Position numbers and translations under genes: made by a program
Notes under the pieces: model-generated
The model's input: the letters and a program-made list of their open reading frames with translations, nothing else
What the model was told of the DNA's origin: nothing
The model's database searches: none
In this document: positions 41,447 to 49,803 of the stretch, piece after piece
How the letters are laid out: each line of letters opens with the position of its first letter
Numbering within the stretch: position 1 is the first letter of the stretch
NCBI RefSeq assembly: GCF_019805165.1
Contig: NZ_RWIJ01000035.1
Coordinates: forward strand, 1-56,285
Direction: 5' to 3'
Length of the DNA stretch: 56,285 nt
Source: Azospirillum sp. 412522
Lineage (GTDB): Bacteria; Pseudomonadota; Alphaproteobacteria; Azospirillales; Azospirillaceae

Positions 41447-43288
41447 ATGACGCAGACCGCGAAGCCCCGAAGGCCCACCCGGTATCAGGACCGTTGGACA
41501 GAGCGCTGGCGCGCCGCCGCCATCGCCCTTGTGATGACGGTGCAGCCGCTGACGGCGCCCGTCGGCGTCCTCCTCACCGCCCCCGCGGCGCCCGCTCCGG
41601 TCACCATCGCCGCCACCGTGACGGCCACAGCGGCGGCCGTCGTCCTGGCGCCGGGGGAAGCCGAGGCCCGCGCCGGCTCCAGCAGCCGCTCGTCGTCGGG
41701 CGGCTATTCCCGCCCTTCGCGCACCCCCTCGGTCAGCAGCGGCGGCAGCGGCGGCTACTCCCGCCCCTCCACCTCGCGCACCCCCTCGACGGGAAGCGGC
41801 GGCGGCTGGTTCTCCGGCGGGTCGTCCAGTTCCAGCGGCGGATATGCCCGGCCGGGCAACAGCGCCCCATCGGTCGCCGCTCCACCGACTTCGGCCGGCG
41901 ACCGGACCTTCAGCCAGCAGGGCTCGGCCGACGCGCTGAACCGCTACCGCACCAAGCAGGAGGCCGACCGCACCCCGCCGGCCCAGCCCGGCGCGCCGCC
42001 GCCCGCCGCCTCCACCCAGGGCCGTACCGGCAGCTCCAGCAGCTCCGGATGGGGTTGGGGCTGGGGGTCGGGCGGCTCCTCCTACCGCACCCCGTCCACG
42101 CGGCCGGCTCCGGCCAACCCCTATGGCGGCTATGGCTGGAGCCCGCCGCCCTACAGCATCGGCGCTCCGCGCCGCTTCGGCGTCTGGGACGGGCTGTTCC
42201 TGTGGTTCATGCTCGACACGCTGACCCGGCCCGGCCATGCCGCCTTCTTCCACAACAACGCCGACGACCCCGGTTATCGCGAGTGGCGGCAGGAGGCCGA
42301 CCGGCTGGCCCGCGACAATGCGGAGCTGCGCGGCAAGCTGGACCAGCTCGACCAGTCGATGACCGCGCAGGCCGGCGCCCCGCGCCAGGCCGGCCAGCTG
42401 CCGCCCGACATCCCGGCGGAGCTGGCCCGCGCCGACTCGGCCAGCTCGGTGGACGGCGCCAACGCCGTGCAGACGTCCGGGCGCTCCGGACACGGCTTCT
42501 GGTGGTGGGGCCTGCTGCTGCTGGGAGCGGCGGTGCTGTTCCTGCTGTGGCGGGCGCGGCGCCGGATGGATTCGCCAGCCAAACCAGGCGCTGTCGCCAA
42601 CAGCCCTGTTTCCAAGGGAGGATCGGACGTGCCCCTGTTCGGAACGCTCGGCAATTACGTGAACCAGAAGCTCAGCGGCAAGGCCTACAGCCCGTCGCTG
42701 TTCCGGCTGGGCATGACGGTCACCGTCGACCCCACCCCCTTCCTGCTGGCGGAAGGCGCCACCAAGGTCAAGGCGCCGGACACCGGCACCGACCGGCTGG
42801 TGTCGATCGAGGCGGTGGGGACCGTCACCTCCGGCCCGGCCTCCGTCTACCGCCTGCATCTGCCGGGAGGGAGTTTCTTCCAGATCCACCTCGGCCCCGA
42901 CGGGCAGCCGGACGAGTGCCGTTATTTCACCCCCATCGACAGCGTCACCCCGTCCGACGAGGGCGAGTGGGGCTTCTGGCTGGACGACGCCGAGGGGATG
43001 ATCGGCTGGCCGGAGTTCCAGACCAAGGACGGCAAGCTCTATCCCCGCGTCTGGCAGCCGGGCGCCAGCCGCATCCAGCCCTTCACCCTCAGCGAGGCGC
43101 GCCAGACCCTGCGCGGCACCGAGACGGTGACCAGCCAGGCGATGCTGTACGGCGCCCCCACCAATGCCGCCGCCCCGGCGCCCGCCACCGAATACATCCT
43201 GGTGGAGGCGGTGGAGCGCTCCGGCCGCGCCTCGGTCGAGATCGCCGCCGGCATCGACGTGAACCCCGCCTCCCTCTCCCTGTCCTAA
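41447..43288 (+). CDS. DUF2491 (YjfK-like) protein with long N-terminal membrane/low-complexity region
   Basis: 613 residues from the ATG at 41447 (GAGAGG upstream); ATG 41429 and TTG 41414 are alternatives. An N-terminal hydrophobic stretch (about 25-65) resembles a signal anchor. A Ser/Gly/Arg/Pro-rich region with SSSRSSSGGYSRPS repeats follows (about 70-220), then a helix HGFWWWGLLLLGAAVLFLLW (about 352-372). The C-terminal 220 residues are DUF2491: VPLFGTLGNYVNQKLSGKAYSPSLFRLGMTV and LVSIEAVGTV...YRLHLPGGSFFQIHL. Enterobacterial YjfK has only the last part. Forms an operon-like set with DUF350 and PspA genes. Function unknown; envelope stress is a fair guess. Confidence 0.8.
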   Translation: MTQTAKPRRPTRYQDRWTERWRAAAIALVMTVQPLTAPVGVLLTAPAAPAPVTIAATVTATAAAVVLAPGEAEARAGSSSRSSSGGYSRPSRTPSVSSGGSGGYSRPSTSRTPSTGSGGGWFSGGSSSSSGGYARPGNSAPSVAAPPTSAGDRTFSQQGSADALNRYRTKQEADRTPPAQPGAPPPAASTQGRTGSSSSSGWGWGWGSGGSSYRTPSTRPAPANPYGGYGWSPPPYSIGAPRRFGVWDGLFLWFMLDTLTRPGHAAFFHNNADDPGYREWRQEADRLARDNAELRGKLDQLDQSMTAQAGAPRQAGQLPPDIPAELARADSASSVDGANAVQTSGRSGHGFWWWGLLLLGAAVLFLLWRARRRMDSPAKPGAVANSPVSKGGSDVPLFGTLGNYVNQKLSGKAYSPSLFRLGMTVTVDPTPFLLAEGATKVKAPDTGTDRLVSIEAVGTVTSGPASVYRLHLPGGSFFQIHLGPDGQPDECRYFTPIDSVTPSDEGEWGFWLDDAEGMIGWPEFQTKDGKLYPRVWQPGASRIQPFTLSEARQTLRGTETVTSQAMLYGAPTNAAAPAPATEYILVEAVERSGRASVEIAAGIDVNPASLSLS

Positions 43289-43313
43289 CCCACACGACAA
43301 GAGTGCCGGCCCC

Positions 43314-43739
43314 ATGGAAAGCACCTTCGGTTCCATCCTGACCGCGCTCGGCACCGGCCTTCCGGTGCTGCTGGTCCAGCTCGCCGTCACGCTGGCGCTG
43401 CTGGCGGTCGGCGTCGCCGTCTACACCCGCATCACCCCCTTCGACGAACGCCGGCTGGTGGCGGAGGGGAACGCCGCCGGCGGCCTGACGCTGGGCGGCT
43501 CCATCGTGGCGCTCGCCATTCCGCTGGCGGCGACGCTGGCGACCAGCAGCGTCGTGCTGGACATCGTGCTGTGGGGCGTGGTGGCGGTGATCCTGCAACT
43601 GGTCGCCTTCGCCGTGGCGACCCTGCTGATCCGCGACCTGCGCGGCCAGATCGAATCCGGCAACGTCGCCTCGGCGGCGACGCTGGTCGGCGTCCAGCTC
43701 GGGGTGGCGGTGATCAACGCCGCCGCCATGGCGGGATGA
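43314..43739 (+). CDS. DUF350 membrane protein (YjfL-like)
   Basis: 141 residues with four hydrophobic helices arranged as two repeats, each with a pattern such as NAAGGLTLGGSIVALAIPLAA and GNVASAATLVGVQLGVAVINAAAM. The N-A-A/N-V-A-x-A box before a glycine-rich helix is the DUF350 signature. Starts 25 bases after the DUF2491 gene. Function unknown. Confidence 0.9.
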   Translation: MESTFGSILTALGTGLPVLLVQLAVTLALLAVGVAVYTRITPFDERRLVAEGNAAGGLTLGGSIVALAIPLAATLATSSVVLDIVLWGVVAVILQLVAFAVATLLIRDLRGQIESGNVASAATLVGVQLGVAVINAAAMAG

Positions 43740-43769
43740 AGGGGCCGGATAAGGGGGCGGGACAAATCT

Positions 43770-43787
43770 CCCCCGAGAGGTAAGGAT
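43770..43787 (+). repeat. Isolated origin-type iteron copy
   Basis: CCCCCGAGAGGTAAGGAT, matching the iteron of the origin (GCCCCCAGGAGGTAAGGAT) except for two central bases. In the gap between the DUF350 and PspA genes, about 5.3 kb from the main array. Confidence 0.65.
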
Positions 43788-43891
43788 GGGGGTCTGGTCC
43801 CTGGATCGCCCCCACCCCATCTGTGCAGGCGAAGCGTCCGCGGCCTCCGGCCCGGGCGCCTCCAACAACCCTCCTTCGACAGGATTCAGCC

Positions 43892-44662
43892 ATGCTTGCC
43901 TTCATCCGCAACCTTATGGGTGTCAAGACCGACCAGGCCGTCCAGGGCGCCATGGAAGCCCTGGTCCGCTGGGATCCGAAGTCCGCGACCGAGGCGGAGC
44001 TGCGGACCATGGAGCAGCATCTCGACCAGCTCGGCCGGCAGGTGGCGGAAGCCCGCGCCATCCATGACCGCGAGCAGCGCGAGGCCGACGAGATCAAGGC
44101 CCTGTCGGCCCAGCGCATGGCCGCGGCCGAGCATCTCCAGCGCCAGATCGACGCCGAGACCGACCCGTCGCGCAAGGCCGGCCTGGAGAAGAGCCTGGAG
44201 ACCGTCGTCGGCATGCTGGAGGAGATGTCCCCCGACATCGACCGCGAGGTCCGCGACGCCGTCGAGGCGCGCGAGTTCCTGGAGATGCTGGAGAAGAGCT
44301 ATGCCGACGCCGGCGCCAAGCTGAAGGCGGCACGCTCCGACCTGACCCGCGCCCAGCGCGACATGGGCCGCGCCGACCAGCAGCGCGCCATGGCCGAGCG
44401 TCAGGCGGAAGCCGCCCGGCAGGCCGCCGGCCTCGCCGGCGCCACCAGCGGCCTGACGGTCGCGCTGAAGGCGATGCAGGACACCGCCGCCAAGGATCTG
44501 GCCGCGGCGGAGGCCGCCAACGCCAAGGCCAAGTTGCTGCGCCCGTCGGCCCCGGAGAAGGAAGACCCCAACATCGCCGCCGCGCTCGCCGCCGCCTCGG
44601 GCAAGACGGTGCCGACCAACCTGTCCGACCGTCTGGCGGCGCTGAAGGCCAAGCAGGGCTGA
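43892..44662 (+). CDS. PspA/IM30-family protein (YjfJ-like)
   Basis: 256 residues, almost entirely helical and coiled-coil, starting MLAFIRNLMGVKTDQAVQGAMEALVRWDPKSATEAELRTMEQHL, with heptad-rich AARSDLTRAQRDMGRADQQRAMAERQAEAARQAAG. Such proteins bind stressed inner membranes. With the DUF2491 and DUF350 genes it mirrors the yjfJ-yjfK-yjfL group. The flexible tail LSDRLAALKAKQG ends the protein. Confidence 0.85.
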   Translation: MLAFIRNLMGVKTDQAVQGAMEALVRWDPKSATEAELRTMEQHLDQLGRQVAEARAIHDREQREADEIKALSAQRMAAAEHLQRQIDAETDPSRKAGLEKSLETVVGMLEEMSPDIDREVRDAVEAREFLEMLEKSYADAGAKLKAARSDLTRAQRDMGRADQQRAMAERQAEAARQAAGLAGATSGLTVALKAMQDTAAKDLAAAEAANAKAKLLRPSAPEKEDPNIAAALAAASGKTVPTNLSDRLAALKAKQG

Positions 44663-44671
44663 GTGTTTGGG

Positions 44672-44701
44672 GGATCGGCGGGGGGAGGACTCCGCCGATC
44701 C
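44672..44701. terminator. Hairpin after the PspA-like gene
   Basis: GGATCGGCG/CGCCGATCC, nine pairs around a 12-base loop, ten bases after the stop. Its right edge overlaps an origin-type iteron (44698-44716). Confidence 0.65.
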
Positions 44702-44716
44702 TTACCTCCTGGGGGC
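44698..44716 (-). repeat. Isolated origin-type iteron copy
   Basis: ATCCTTACCTCCTGGGGGC, the exact reverse complement of the iteron at 49573-49591. It lies 4.4 kb from the main array. Confidence 0.8.
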
Positions 44717-44775
44717 TGGAACGGCGTGGAACGTTTTCCGGCGGCTGTTCCATCCCGACCCCCGATGCGCCCGGC

Positions 44776-45483
44776 CTACTGGCGGCGGAAGGCGACCTTC
44801 GCGCCCCGCCGTTCCTGCGCCGAACCGAGGCTGGGATAGGGATCGTCGGGGTTGGCGGTCCAGGGGAAGACGCCCTTCGGCCCCGCCGCCTCCGGCCGGG
44901 CGACGATGGCGGCGATCACGGCCGGATCGGGCGGCGTGCGCTCGCGGAGCGCGCCGGGGATGTCGTCGTCGAGTTCGGGGACGGTGACGGCGGGCGGGTC
45001 TTCGGGTTTCGGAGATCGAGAGCCGGGCGGTTGCAAGTCGGCGTCCGGCAGATCCCGTAGAACGCTCCGCGCGGTTTCCCGCGCGCCCTCAAGGCCGGCG
45101 AAGAGGCCGAGCCGTTCGGCCAGCCAGCGGACGGTGGAGGGATCGCCGGCCGAGACCAGCCGCTCGATCTGCTCGGCCACCAGGATGCGCAGCGAGGACA
45201 GGCGCAGTTCGGCTTCCCGGTTCAGCGCCTGCCGCTCCCACCACACCCTGTGACGAAAATCCTTGGAGCCGTAGTAGGCCCGCCAGAGAGTCGTCCGGCT
45301 GCATCCCATGGAGCGGGAGACATGGAGGAAGCTGGTTCCGCGCGCCAGCATGCCGGCGGCCATGATCCATTGCTCCTCATGGAACTGGGATCCAGGAACC
45401 AGCGAGCCTTCGGACGGCTTCGGCGGCTCTTCGGCCCAGAGGGGGAAATGGTCGTTCTGGAGGGTACGGCTGTCGAGGGGCAT
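44776..45483 (-). CDS. Hypothetical protein with helix-turn-helix motif
   Basis: 235 residues from the ATG at 45483 (MPLDSRTLQNDHFPLWAEE). EEQWIMAAGMLARGTSFLHVSRSMGCSRTTLWRAYYGSKDFRHRVWWERQ reads as a helix-turn-helix of the resolvase/terminase-small-subunit kind. A helical segment ILVAEQIERLVSAGDPSTVRWLAERLGLF and a proline-rich tail follow. I do not recognise the family. It lies in the replication region; a role in plasmid biology is possible but unsupported. Confidence 0.75.
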   Translation of the reverse strand: MPLDSRTLQNDHFPLWAEEPPKPSEGSLVPGSQFHEEQWIMAAGMLARGTSFLHVSRSMGCSRTTLWRAYYGSKDFRHRVWWERQALNREAELRLSSLRILVAEQIERLVSAGDPSTVRWLAERLGLFAGLEGARETARSVLRDLPDADLQPPGSRSPKPEDPPAVTVPELDDDIPGALRERTPPDPAVIAAIVARPEAAGPKGVFPWTANPDDPYPSLGSAQERRGAKVAFRRQ

Positions 45484-45553
45484 GGCGTCGCTCCGCAGGA
45501 TGAGGGGGGGTCCGCGGAGAGGGTATAGGAAATTTATCCTGTATCGGGGAGCT

Positions 45554-45769
45554 TTGTGCAAGATCCTGTGGGATCAAGGGGTTGAGGCCGTTGCCCTGCC
45601 TGGATCATGGGGTGACGGTACGGAGACGCATGTCGGTTTCTGGGGGCGTTACCCGTACTACGAGGACCGTGTGATCTATGCGATCGACCATTTCGAGAAG
45701 AGCGCCAGCGCGTTGCTGACGACGGTGCGCCGGGCGTTGCGCGGCGGCTACGACAGCGCCTTACTTTGA
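45554..45769 (+). CDS. Possible small hypothetical protein
   Basis: 71 codons from TTG, ending QGVEAVALPGSWGDGTETHVGFWGRYPYYEDRVIYAIDHFEKSASALLTTVRRALRGG. The composition looks protein-like and the GC is lower than in the shadow frames, but the start codon is weak and there is no recognised family. Could be the remnant of a longer gene. Low confidence. Confidence 0.3.
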   Translation: MCKILWDQGVEAVALPGSWGDGTETHVGFWGRYPYYEDRVIYAIDHFEKSASALLTTVRRALRGGYDSALL

Positions 45770-45777
45770 GTCACGGG

Positions 45778-46092
45778 CTTCCGCTCGGTGTCATCCCCGC
45801 CTTTGCGCATAGGCACCAACTTGCAGGTTTGATTGCTGTGGAAGCCAAGCACGCTCCTTATCGACCGTCATCCCCGCGAAAGCGGGGATCCAGCGTTTCC
45901 CGAGCAGAACCAATGGGTAAGCCTGGATCCCCGCCTTCGCGGGGATGACGCCGAAAGCGGTGCCGGCTCATTGAGGAGTGGGCAGAATCCCGTAAGCTAG
46001 CGCTCATGCGCGAAGGCGGGGATGACACCGAAAGAGGTCCCGGCCACTTGGGGAATGGGCAAGGTCCTGCGCGTTAGCGCCTATTGCCCCAC
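45778..46092. repeat. Intergenic repeat cluster with a 77-bp imperfect duplication
   Basis: CGTCATCCCCGCG..AAAGCGGGGATCC and GGATCCCCGCCTTCGCGGGGATGACG bracket 45867-45953, a relative of the element at 14567. Then two imperfect copies of a 77-base unit, both starting GCGGGGATGAC (45939 and 46016), follow in tandem. With 45484-45777 and 46093-46280 this makes an 800-base stretch without a confident gene. Confidence 0.7.
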
Positions 46093-46280
46093 TACCCCGA
46101 TAACCGCGTATCGATGCTCAGCGAACCTTCCCAACGACGCAGCAAGGTGACAGGTTGCTCCCGCCCCCATCGGGCAGGCAGGCCGGAAGCAGGGTTGCCG
46201 GACCGATCTTCGTCCAACACCTGGAGGCCGCGAAACTCAGGAGCCGAGCGGCGGCGCTGCTTTTTTCCGGACGAGCGCTC

Positions 46281-46688
46281 TCAGCCGTCCGTCCCGCGCT
46301 GCTGGGCCAGCGCCATCGCGAACACGCCATTCCCGACGCTCCAGTCCGAATAGTCATTTTCGTGCATGAAAATGAACACGTCCTTGGGCGACACCGCCGC
46401 CGCGGCTTCCAGGTTTCGGGCAATGGCGGCATAGAGCGCGCGCTTCATGGCGTCGCTCCTGCCCCTGCGCATCGTGATTTCCACGACGATCAGGTTTTCC
46501 GACCGCGCGATGCCGTTGAAGCTCCGGTCATAGAAGAACTCGCCGTCCCCATATTCGGAGACCAGATTGAACAGCTCATCCTCCGGCATTCCGATGGCTT
46601 CGACCAGGGCGTCGTGAATTCCCTGCACGATCCGCAGCTTTCGTGATTGTTCCGTCCCTTTGGGAAGCGCTGTCCTGACAAACGGCAT
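46281..46688 (-). CDS. Tautomerase-superfamily protein
   Basis: 135 residues from the ATG at 46688, so mature protein starts with Pro (MPFVRTALPKG), the catalytic N-terminal proline of the 4-oxalocrotonate tautomerase fold. SRKLRIVQGIHDALVEAIGMPEDELFNLVSEYG and a second half NLIVVEITMRRGRSDAMKRALYAAIARNLEAAAAVSPKDVFIFMHEN give the two beta-alpha-beta repeats. Divergent from the LysR gene at 46784, which may control it. Substrate unknown. Confidence 0.88.
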   Translation of the reverse strand: MPFVRTALPKGTEQSRKLRIVQGIHDALVEAIGMPEDELFNLVSEYGDGEFFYDRSFNGIARSENLIVVEITMRRGRSDAMKRALYAAIARNLEAAAAVSPKDVFIFMHENDYSDWSVGNGVFAMALAQQRGTDG

Positions 46689-46783
46689 GATTGACCTCAT
46701 CGTTTCGATGACGCTTGATCTAACATCCCCGGCCTGCCTTACATATTGACGGATCAGCCGCTTTTATGTGAGCCAGAGTCACG

Positions 46784-47659
46784 ATGAGAAGCCGCAGGAC
46801 CTTGCCGATCGCCGCCCTGAGGGCCTTCGAGGCCGCCGCACGGCACGGCCAGCTGTCGTCAGCCGCCGAAGAACTCGGGGTGACCCACGGAGCGGTCAGC
46901 CGCCATGTCAGCCATCTCGAGGCCTTCATCGGCACGGAGCTGTTCGAAGGAGCGCGAAACCGTCCGAAGCTCACCGCGGAGGGCCAGCTGTTCGGCTTCG
47001 CCCTGACCGCGGCGTTCGATCAGATCGAGGACGCACTGCGCATCATCGGGCGCGGCGACCATGCCGTTCTGGACGTGGCCTGCCTCAGCACCTTCGCCAT
47101 GCGCTGGCTGATTCCACGCCTCCACGGCTTTACCGCCAAGCATCCCCGCTATGACGTGCGCCTCGCGACCGACGACCGGCACCCGCGCAGCCACATCGAC
47201 GTGCAGATCATGGTTCTGCCCCGGGAAGCCGGTCTTCCGGAAAACGGTTCGCTGCTCTTCCGCGAGAAGCTGGGGTTGGTCGTGGCGCCGCCCCTTGCAG
47301 CCGAAGACCCTCCCGATATTCTCGCGCTGCCCCGGCTGGAGACACGGACACGGCCCGATGCCTGGCGCGAATGGGCACGCCTGACAGGGACCGGGGGACA
47401 TGGTGACAGTGGGACGACGCGGATTTTCGACCATTATCACATGACCATCGAGGCCGCGCTGAACAGTCTCGGCATCGCCATCGCTCCCTGGCATCTGGTC
47501 GCCGAGGACGTTGCCTGCGGCCGGCTGCGCGCGCCCTTCGGGTTTGTCGACAGCGACTATGTCTATGCCGTTCAGGTGTTTCGGCCAGGAAGGCCGAAGA
47601 CGGACCATTTCGTGAAATGGCTCAAGGAGGCGGCCGATCGGGACAGCCGCATGCCCTAG
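46784..47659 (+). CDS. LysR-family transcriptional regulator (GcvA-like)
   Basis: 291 residues. N-terminal helix-turn-helix LPIAALRAFEAAARHGQLSSAAEELGVTHGAVSRHVSHLEAFIGTELFE, then a substrate-binding domain with CLSTFAMRWLIPRLHGFTAKHP, the GcvA-type sequence. Divergent from the tautomerase gene, the usual layout of LysR regulators and their targets. Confidence 0.93.
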   Translation: MRSRRTLPIAALRAFEAAARHGQLSSAAEELGVTHGAVSRHVSHLEAFIGTELFEGARNRPKLTAEGQLFGFALTAAFDQIEDALRIIGRGDHAVLDVACLSTFAMRWLIPRLHGFTAKHPRYDVRLATDDRHPRSHIDVQIMVLPREAGLPENGSLLFREKLGLVVAPPLAAEDPPDILALPRLETRTRPDAWREWARLTGTGGHGDSGTTRIFDHYHMTIEAALNSLGIAIAPWHLVAEDVACGRLRAPFGFVDSDYVYAVQVFRPGRPKTDHFVKWLKEAADRDSRMP

Positions 47660-47689
47660 GAGTGCGGTTCGACCGCGTGCACGGCCCCC

Positions 47690-47708
47690 ATCCTTACGTC
47701 TCGGGGGA
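47690..47708 (-). repeat. Iteron-like sequence at the stop codon of the initiator gene
   Basis: ATCCTTACGTCTCGGGGGA, with the core ATCCTTAC and a G run as in the origin iterons. The TTA that encodes the rep stop codon (47694-47696) lies inside it. A binding site here could act on transcription out of rep. Confidence 0.6.
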
Positions 47709-49082
47709 GGCCGCCTTCGCCGCTTTCGGCTTGCGGGCCGGCACCTCGAAGGCGACGTCCTCGATCATCCCGGCGGTGAGCGAGGACAGGGCCGACTTCA
47801 GGCTCGGCCAGTGGTTCATGCGGGCGGTGTCGGCGACGGCGGCGTTCCTGGCCTTCAGCACGAGGCGGCGGCCGCCCTGGGGGGCCTCCTCCACCCGGTC
47901 CGGCTCCAGTTCGGCCAGCAGCGGGGCGGGGACCTTGCCCTTCAGGGCGTGCAGGACGGCGGCCCACAGGGCGGTCACGTCGTCGGCGTCGGGCAGCGGG
48001 CCGAGGTCGGCGAGGCCGGCCTCCACCGGATCGGCGGGGGCGACGGTGTCGACCTTGCCGATCCGCCGCGCCCGGCGGCCGGCGCTGTGGCGTTCGCGCT
48101 CCAGATAGGTCTCGGCCGCCTCCTCCTCGTCCTTGGCGAGGAAATCGAGGGTCACCGCCTCGATCTTGCGGCCTTTCCGCTTCATCTTGTCTTCCGGCAT
48201 GCTGACCCGGAAGGGGGCGAGCTGGTTCACCTCGGCCATGGCGCGGTCGATGGTGCGGGTGCGCAGGATGCCGAAATCCTTGTAGGCGCCCTCCGGCACG
48301 TTCATCAGCTTGCGCAGCGTGTCGATGTCCAGCTCCAGCGACGGATAGTCCATCTGGTAGCGCTGCATGCCGATCTCGTAGAGCTTCAGCGCGTAGGTGC
48401 TGGTGACCTTGACCATCGCCGGGCCGGACAGCTTGGCCCAGAGCTGGGACGAGCGCTGGATTTCCAGGAAGGCGTCGGTGAACTGGAAATGGATGTCGGC
48501 GGCGTCGCTGTCCTCCTCCTCCTCCGGCCGGACATAGCTGGAGAGGATGCGCAGTTCGGCGCGCGACCGGCGGCCGCGGAACGGGCCGATGACCACGAGG
48601 CTGGAATCGAAAATTTCCTTCAGCGCGTCGAAGATGCGCTCGTTGCCCTTGTGGTTGCCGCGCACCACGCGCTTGGGCATCCGGTAGAGCTTGTTGGCGA
48701 AATTCTGGCTGCCGGCCAGATGGATCATGAAGTTCAGCATCTTCTGCGCCGGCAGCGACAGGCGGGTGCCGTTGGCCGGATAGCTGTAGACCGCCTCCGC
48801 CGCCTTGATCAGATGCTTGTAGCCGTCGCGCTCGAAGGTGGCGCTGGCGACGCGGGCGGTCAGGCCGGCGACCGGGGCCGCGGAGTCCGCGCCGACGACC
48901 GGCAGGGGGGCCGTGGCGCCGTCGCCGTCGATCACCGCGCCGCCGGCCAGATCCTGCGGCTCCAGAACGACCAGACCGGATCCGGCCTTGGCGGCGACCG
49001 CCGTGGGCGCAGCCGCGTCCGACGGGACGGACTCCTCCGCCACCGCGCCGCGCGCCTTCCTGCGCCCCGTCCCCGCCATCAC
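47694..49082 (-). CDS. Plasmid/chromid replication initiator (Rep_3-type) with DnaA-N-like C-terminal domain
   Basis: 462 residues. A disordered N-terminus to about 85 is followed by two winged-helix domains of the Rep_3 (RepE/Pi) type: LSLPAQKMLNFMIHLAG and, later, KVTSTYALKLYEIGMQRYQMDYPSLELDIDTLRKLMNVPEGAYKDFGILRTRTIDRAMAEVN, the family signature. Residues about 367-448 (DDVTALWAAVLHALKGKV...LVLKARNAAVADTARMNHWPSLKSAL) resemble DnaA domain I, which contacts DnaB helicase. Located directly beside an iteron array. Compared with RepE-type proteins it is about 200 residues longer. The DnaA-like reading is my pattern match and needs profile searching. Confidence 0.82.
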   Translation of the reverse strand: MMAGTGRRKARGAVAEESVPSDAAAPTAVAAKAGSGLVVLEPQDLAGGAVIDGDGATAPLPVVGADSAAPVAGLTARVASATFERDGYKHLIKAAEAVYSYPANGTRLSLPAQKMLNFMIHLAGSQNFANKLYRMPKRVVRGNHKGNERIFDALKEIFDSSLVVIGPFRGRRSRAELRILSSYVRPEEEEDSDAADIHFQFTDAFLEIQRSSQLWAKLSGPAMVKVTSTYALKLYEIGMQRYQMDYPSLELDIDTLRKLMNVPEGAYKDFGILRTRTIDRAMAEVNQLAPFRVSMPEDKMKRKGRKIEAVTLDFLAKDEEEAAETYLERERHSAGRRARRIGKVDTVAPADPVEAGLADLGPLPDADDVTALWAAVLHALKGKVPAPLLAELEPDRVEEAPQGGRRLVLKARNAAVADTARMNHWPSLKSALSSLTAGMIEDVAFEVPARKPKAAKAASPET

Positions 49083-49803
49083 CGTCCTCCGCCAGAATCG
49101 GGGGAGGCTAAATCAATCCTTACCAGAAAAACAAGTAAGGAAAGGGTCACGCCGCAGAATCCTTTTCATCCTTACCTCCGGGGGGCGGAACCCTTACGCC
49201 CCGGGGCGTGTGCGACTCGCCCCCACCCGGTAAGGCTGTCTCCCCCAGGCTGTAAGGAAGATTCGCTGCGACTCGCGGACTCCCCTGGGGTTTCGCGCCG
49301 ACGAATCCTCTTAAAAGGGAAAGGGAGTCGCAAACGACCGCTAAGTGCCGGATCTGCCAGGGCTTCCAAAGTGCGAGTCTCGACCGGAGAGGCTGCCCGG
49401 CGTCCTTGCGGATCCGGATTCGGACCGAATCGGCTCGACTCGATTCTCGAAAGCCTCATCCCGGGATGCTCTCCATCCTTACTCCGTGGGGGCGCGCTGC
49501 CATTTTTGCTGTCCGGGGCTCCATGGGCAAGCGCCATCCTTACGGCTTGGGGGCGCTTGCACGCGGATCCAGGCCCCCAGGAGGTAAGGATCGGCCCATT
49601 CAACGGAGCGCCGAAGTCGATTCTCGGCTCATGTCAGGAGTCACAAGGGCTTCCAGGCCCCCAGGAGGTAAGGAAGCCCGCCCCCGAGCCGTAAGGATCG
49701 CAGGAGCGGGCCTGTCATTCTTGGAGGGCCGGGATCCAGCCCCCAGGACGTAAGGATGGAGAAAAGGGAATAGGCTAAAGCGCTGTTTTAAAATGATTTA
49801 TTT
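49083..49803. other. Replication origin region (iteron array and AT-rich segment)
   Basis: At least ten copies of an iteron, consensus GCCCCCAGGAGGTAAGGAT or its reverse. Positions: 49168, 49191, 49219, 49241, 49473, 49535, 49573, 49658, 49680 and 49740, plus cores at 49116 and 49134. The left copies are degenerate and of mixed orientation; the right cluster has four direct copies. An AT-rich tract (TTTTAAAATGATTTATTTTC, 49785-49804) at the right edge is a candidate opening element. The central 49262-49472 stretch has GACTCG-rich sequence and no iteron. No DnaA box was confidently seen. Confidence 0.8.

Noticed and set aside
45308..45553. First part of a plus-strand frame opposite the HTH gene
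   Set aside because: Overlaps antisense to a better-supported gene; only the tail after 45554 is listed, at low confidence.
46763..46780. TGTGA...TCACG before the LysR gene as another CRP site
   Set aside because: Spacer is seven, not six, bases and the right half is imperfect.
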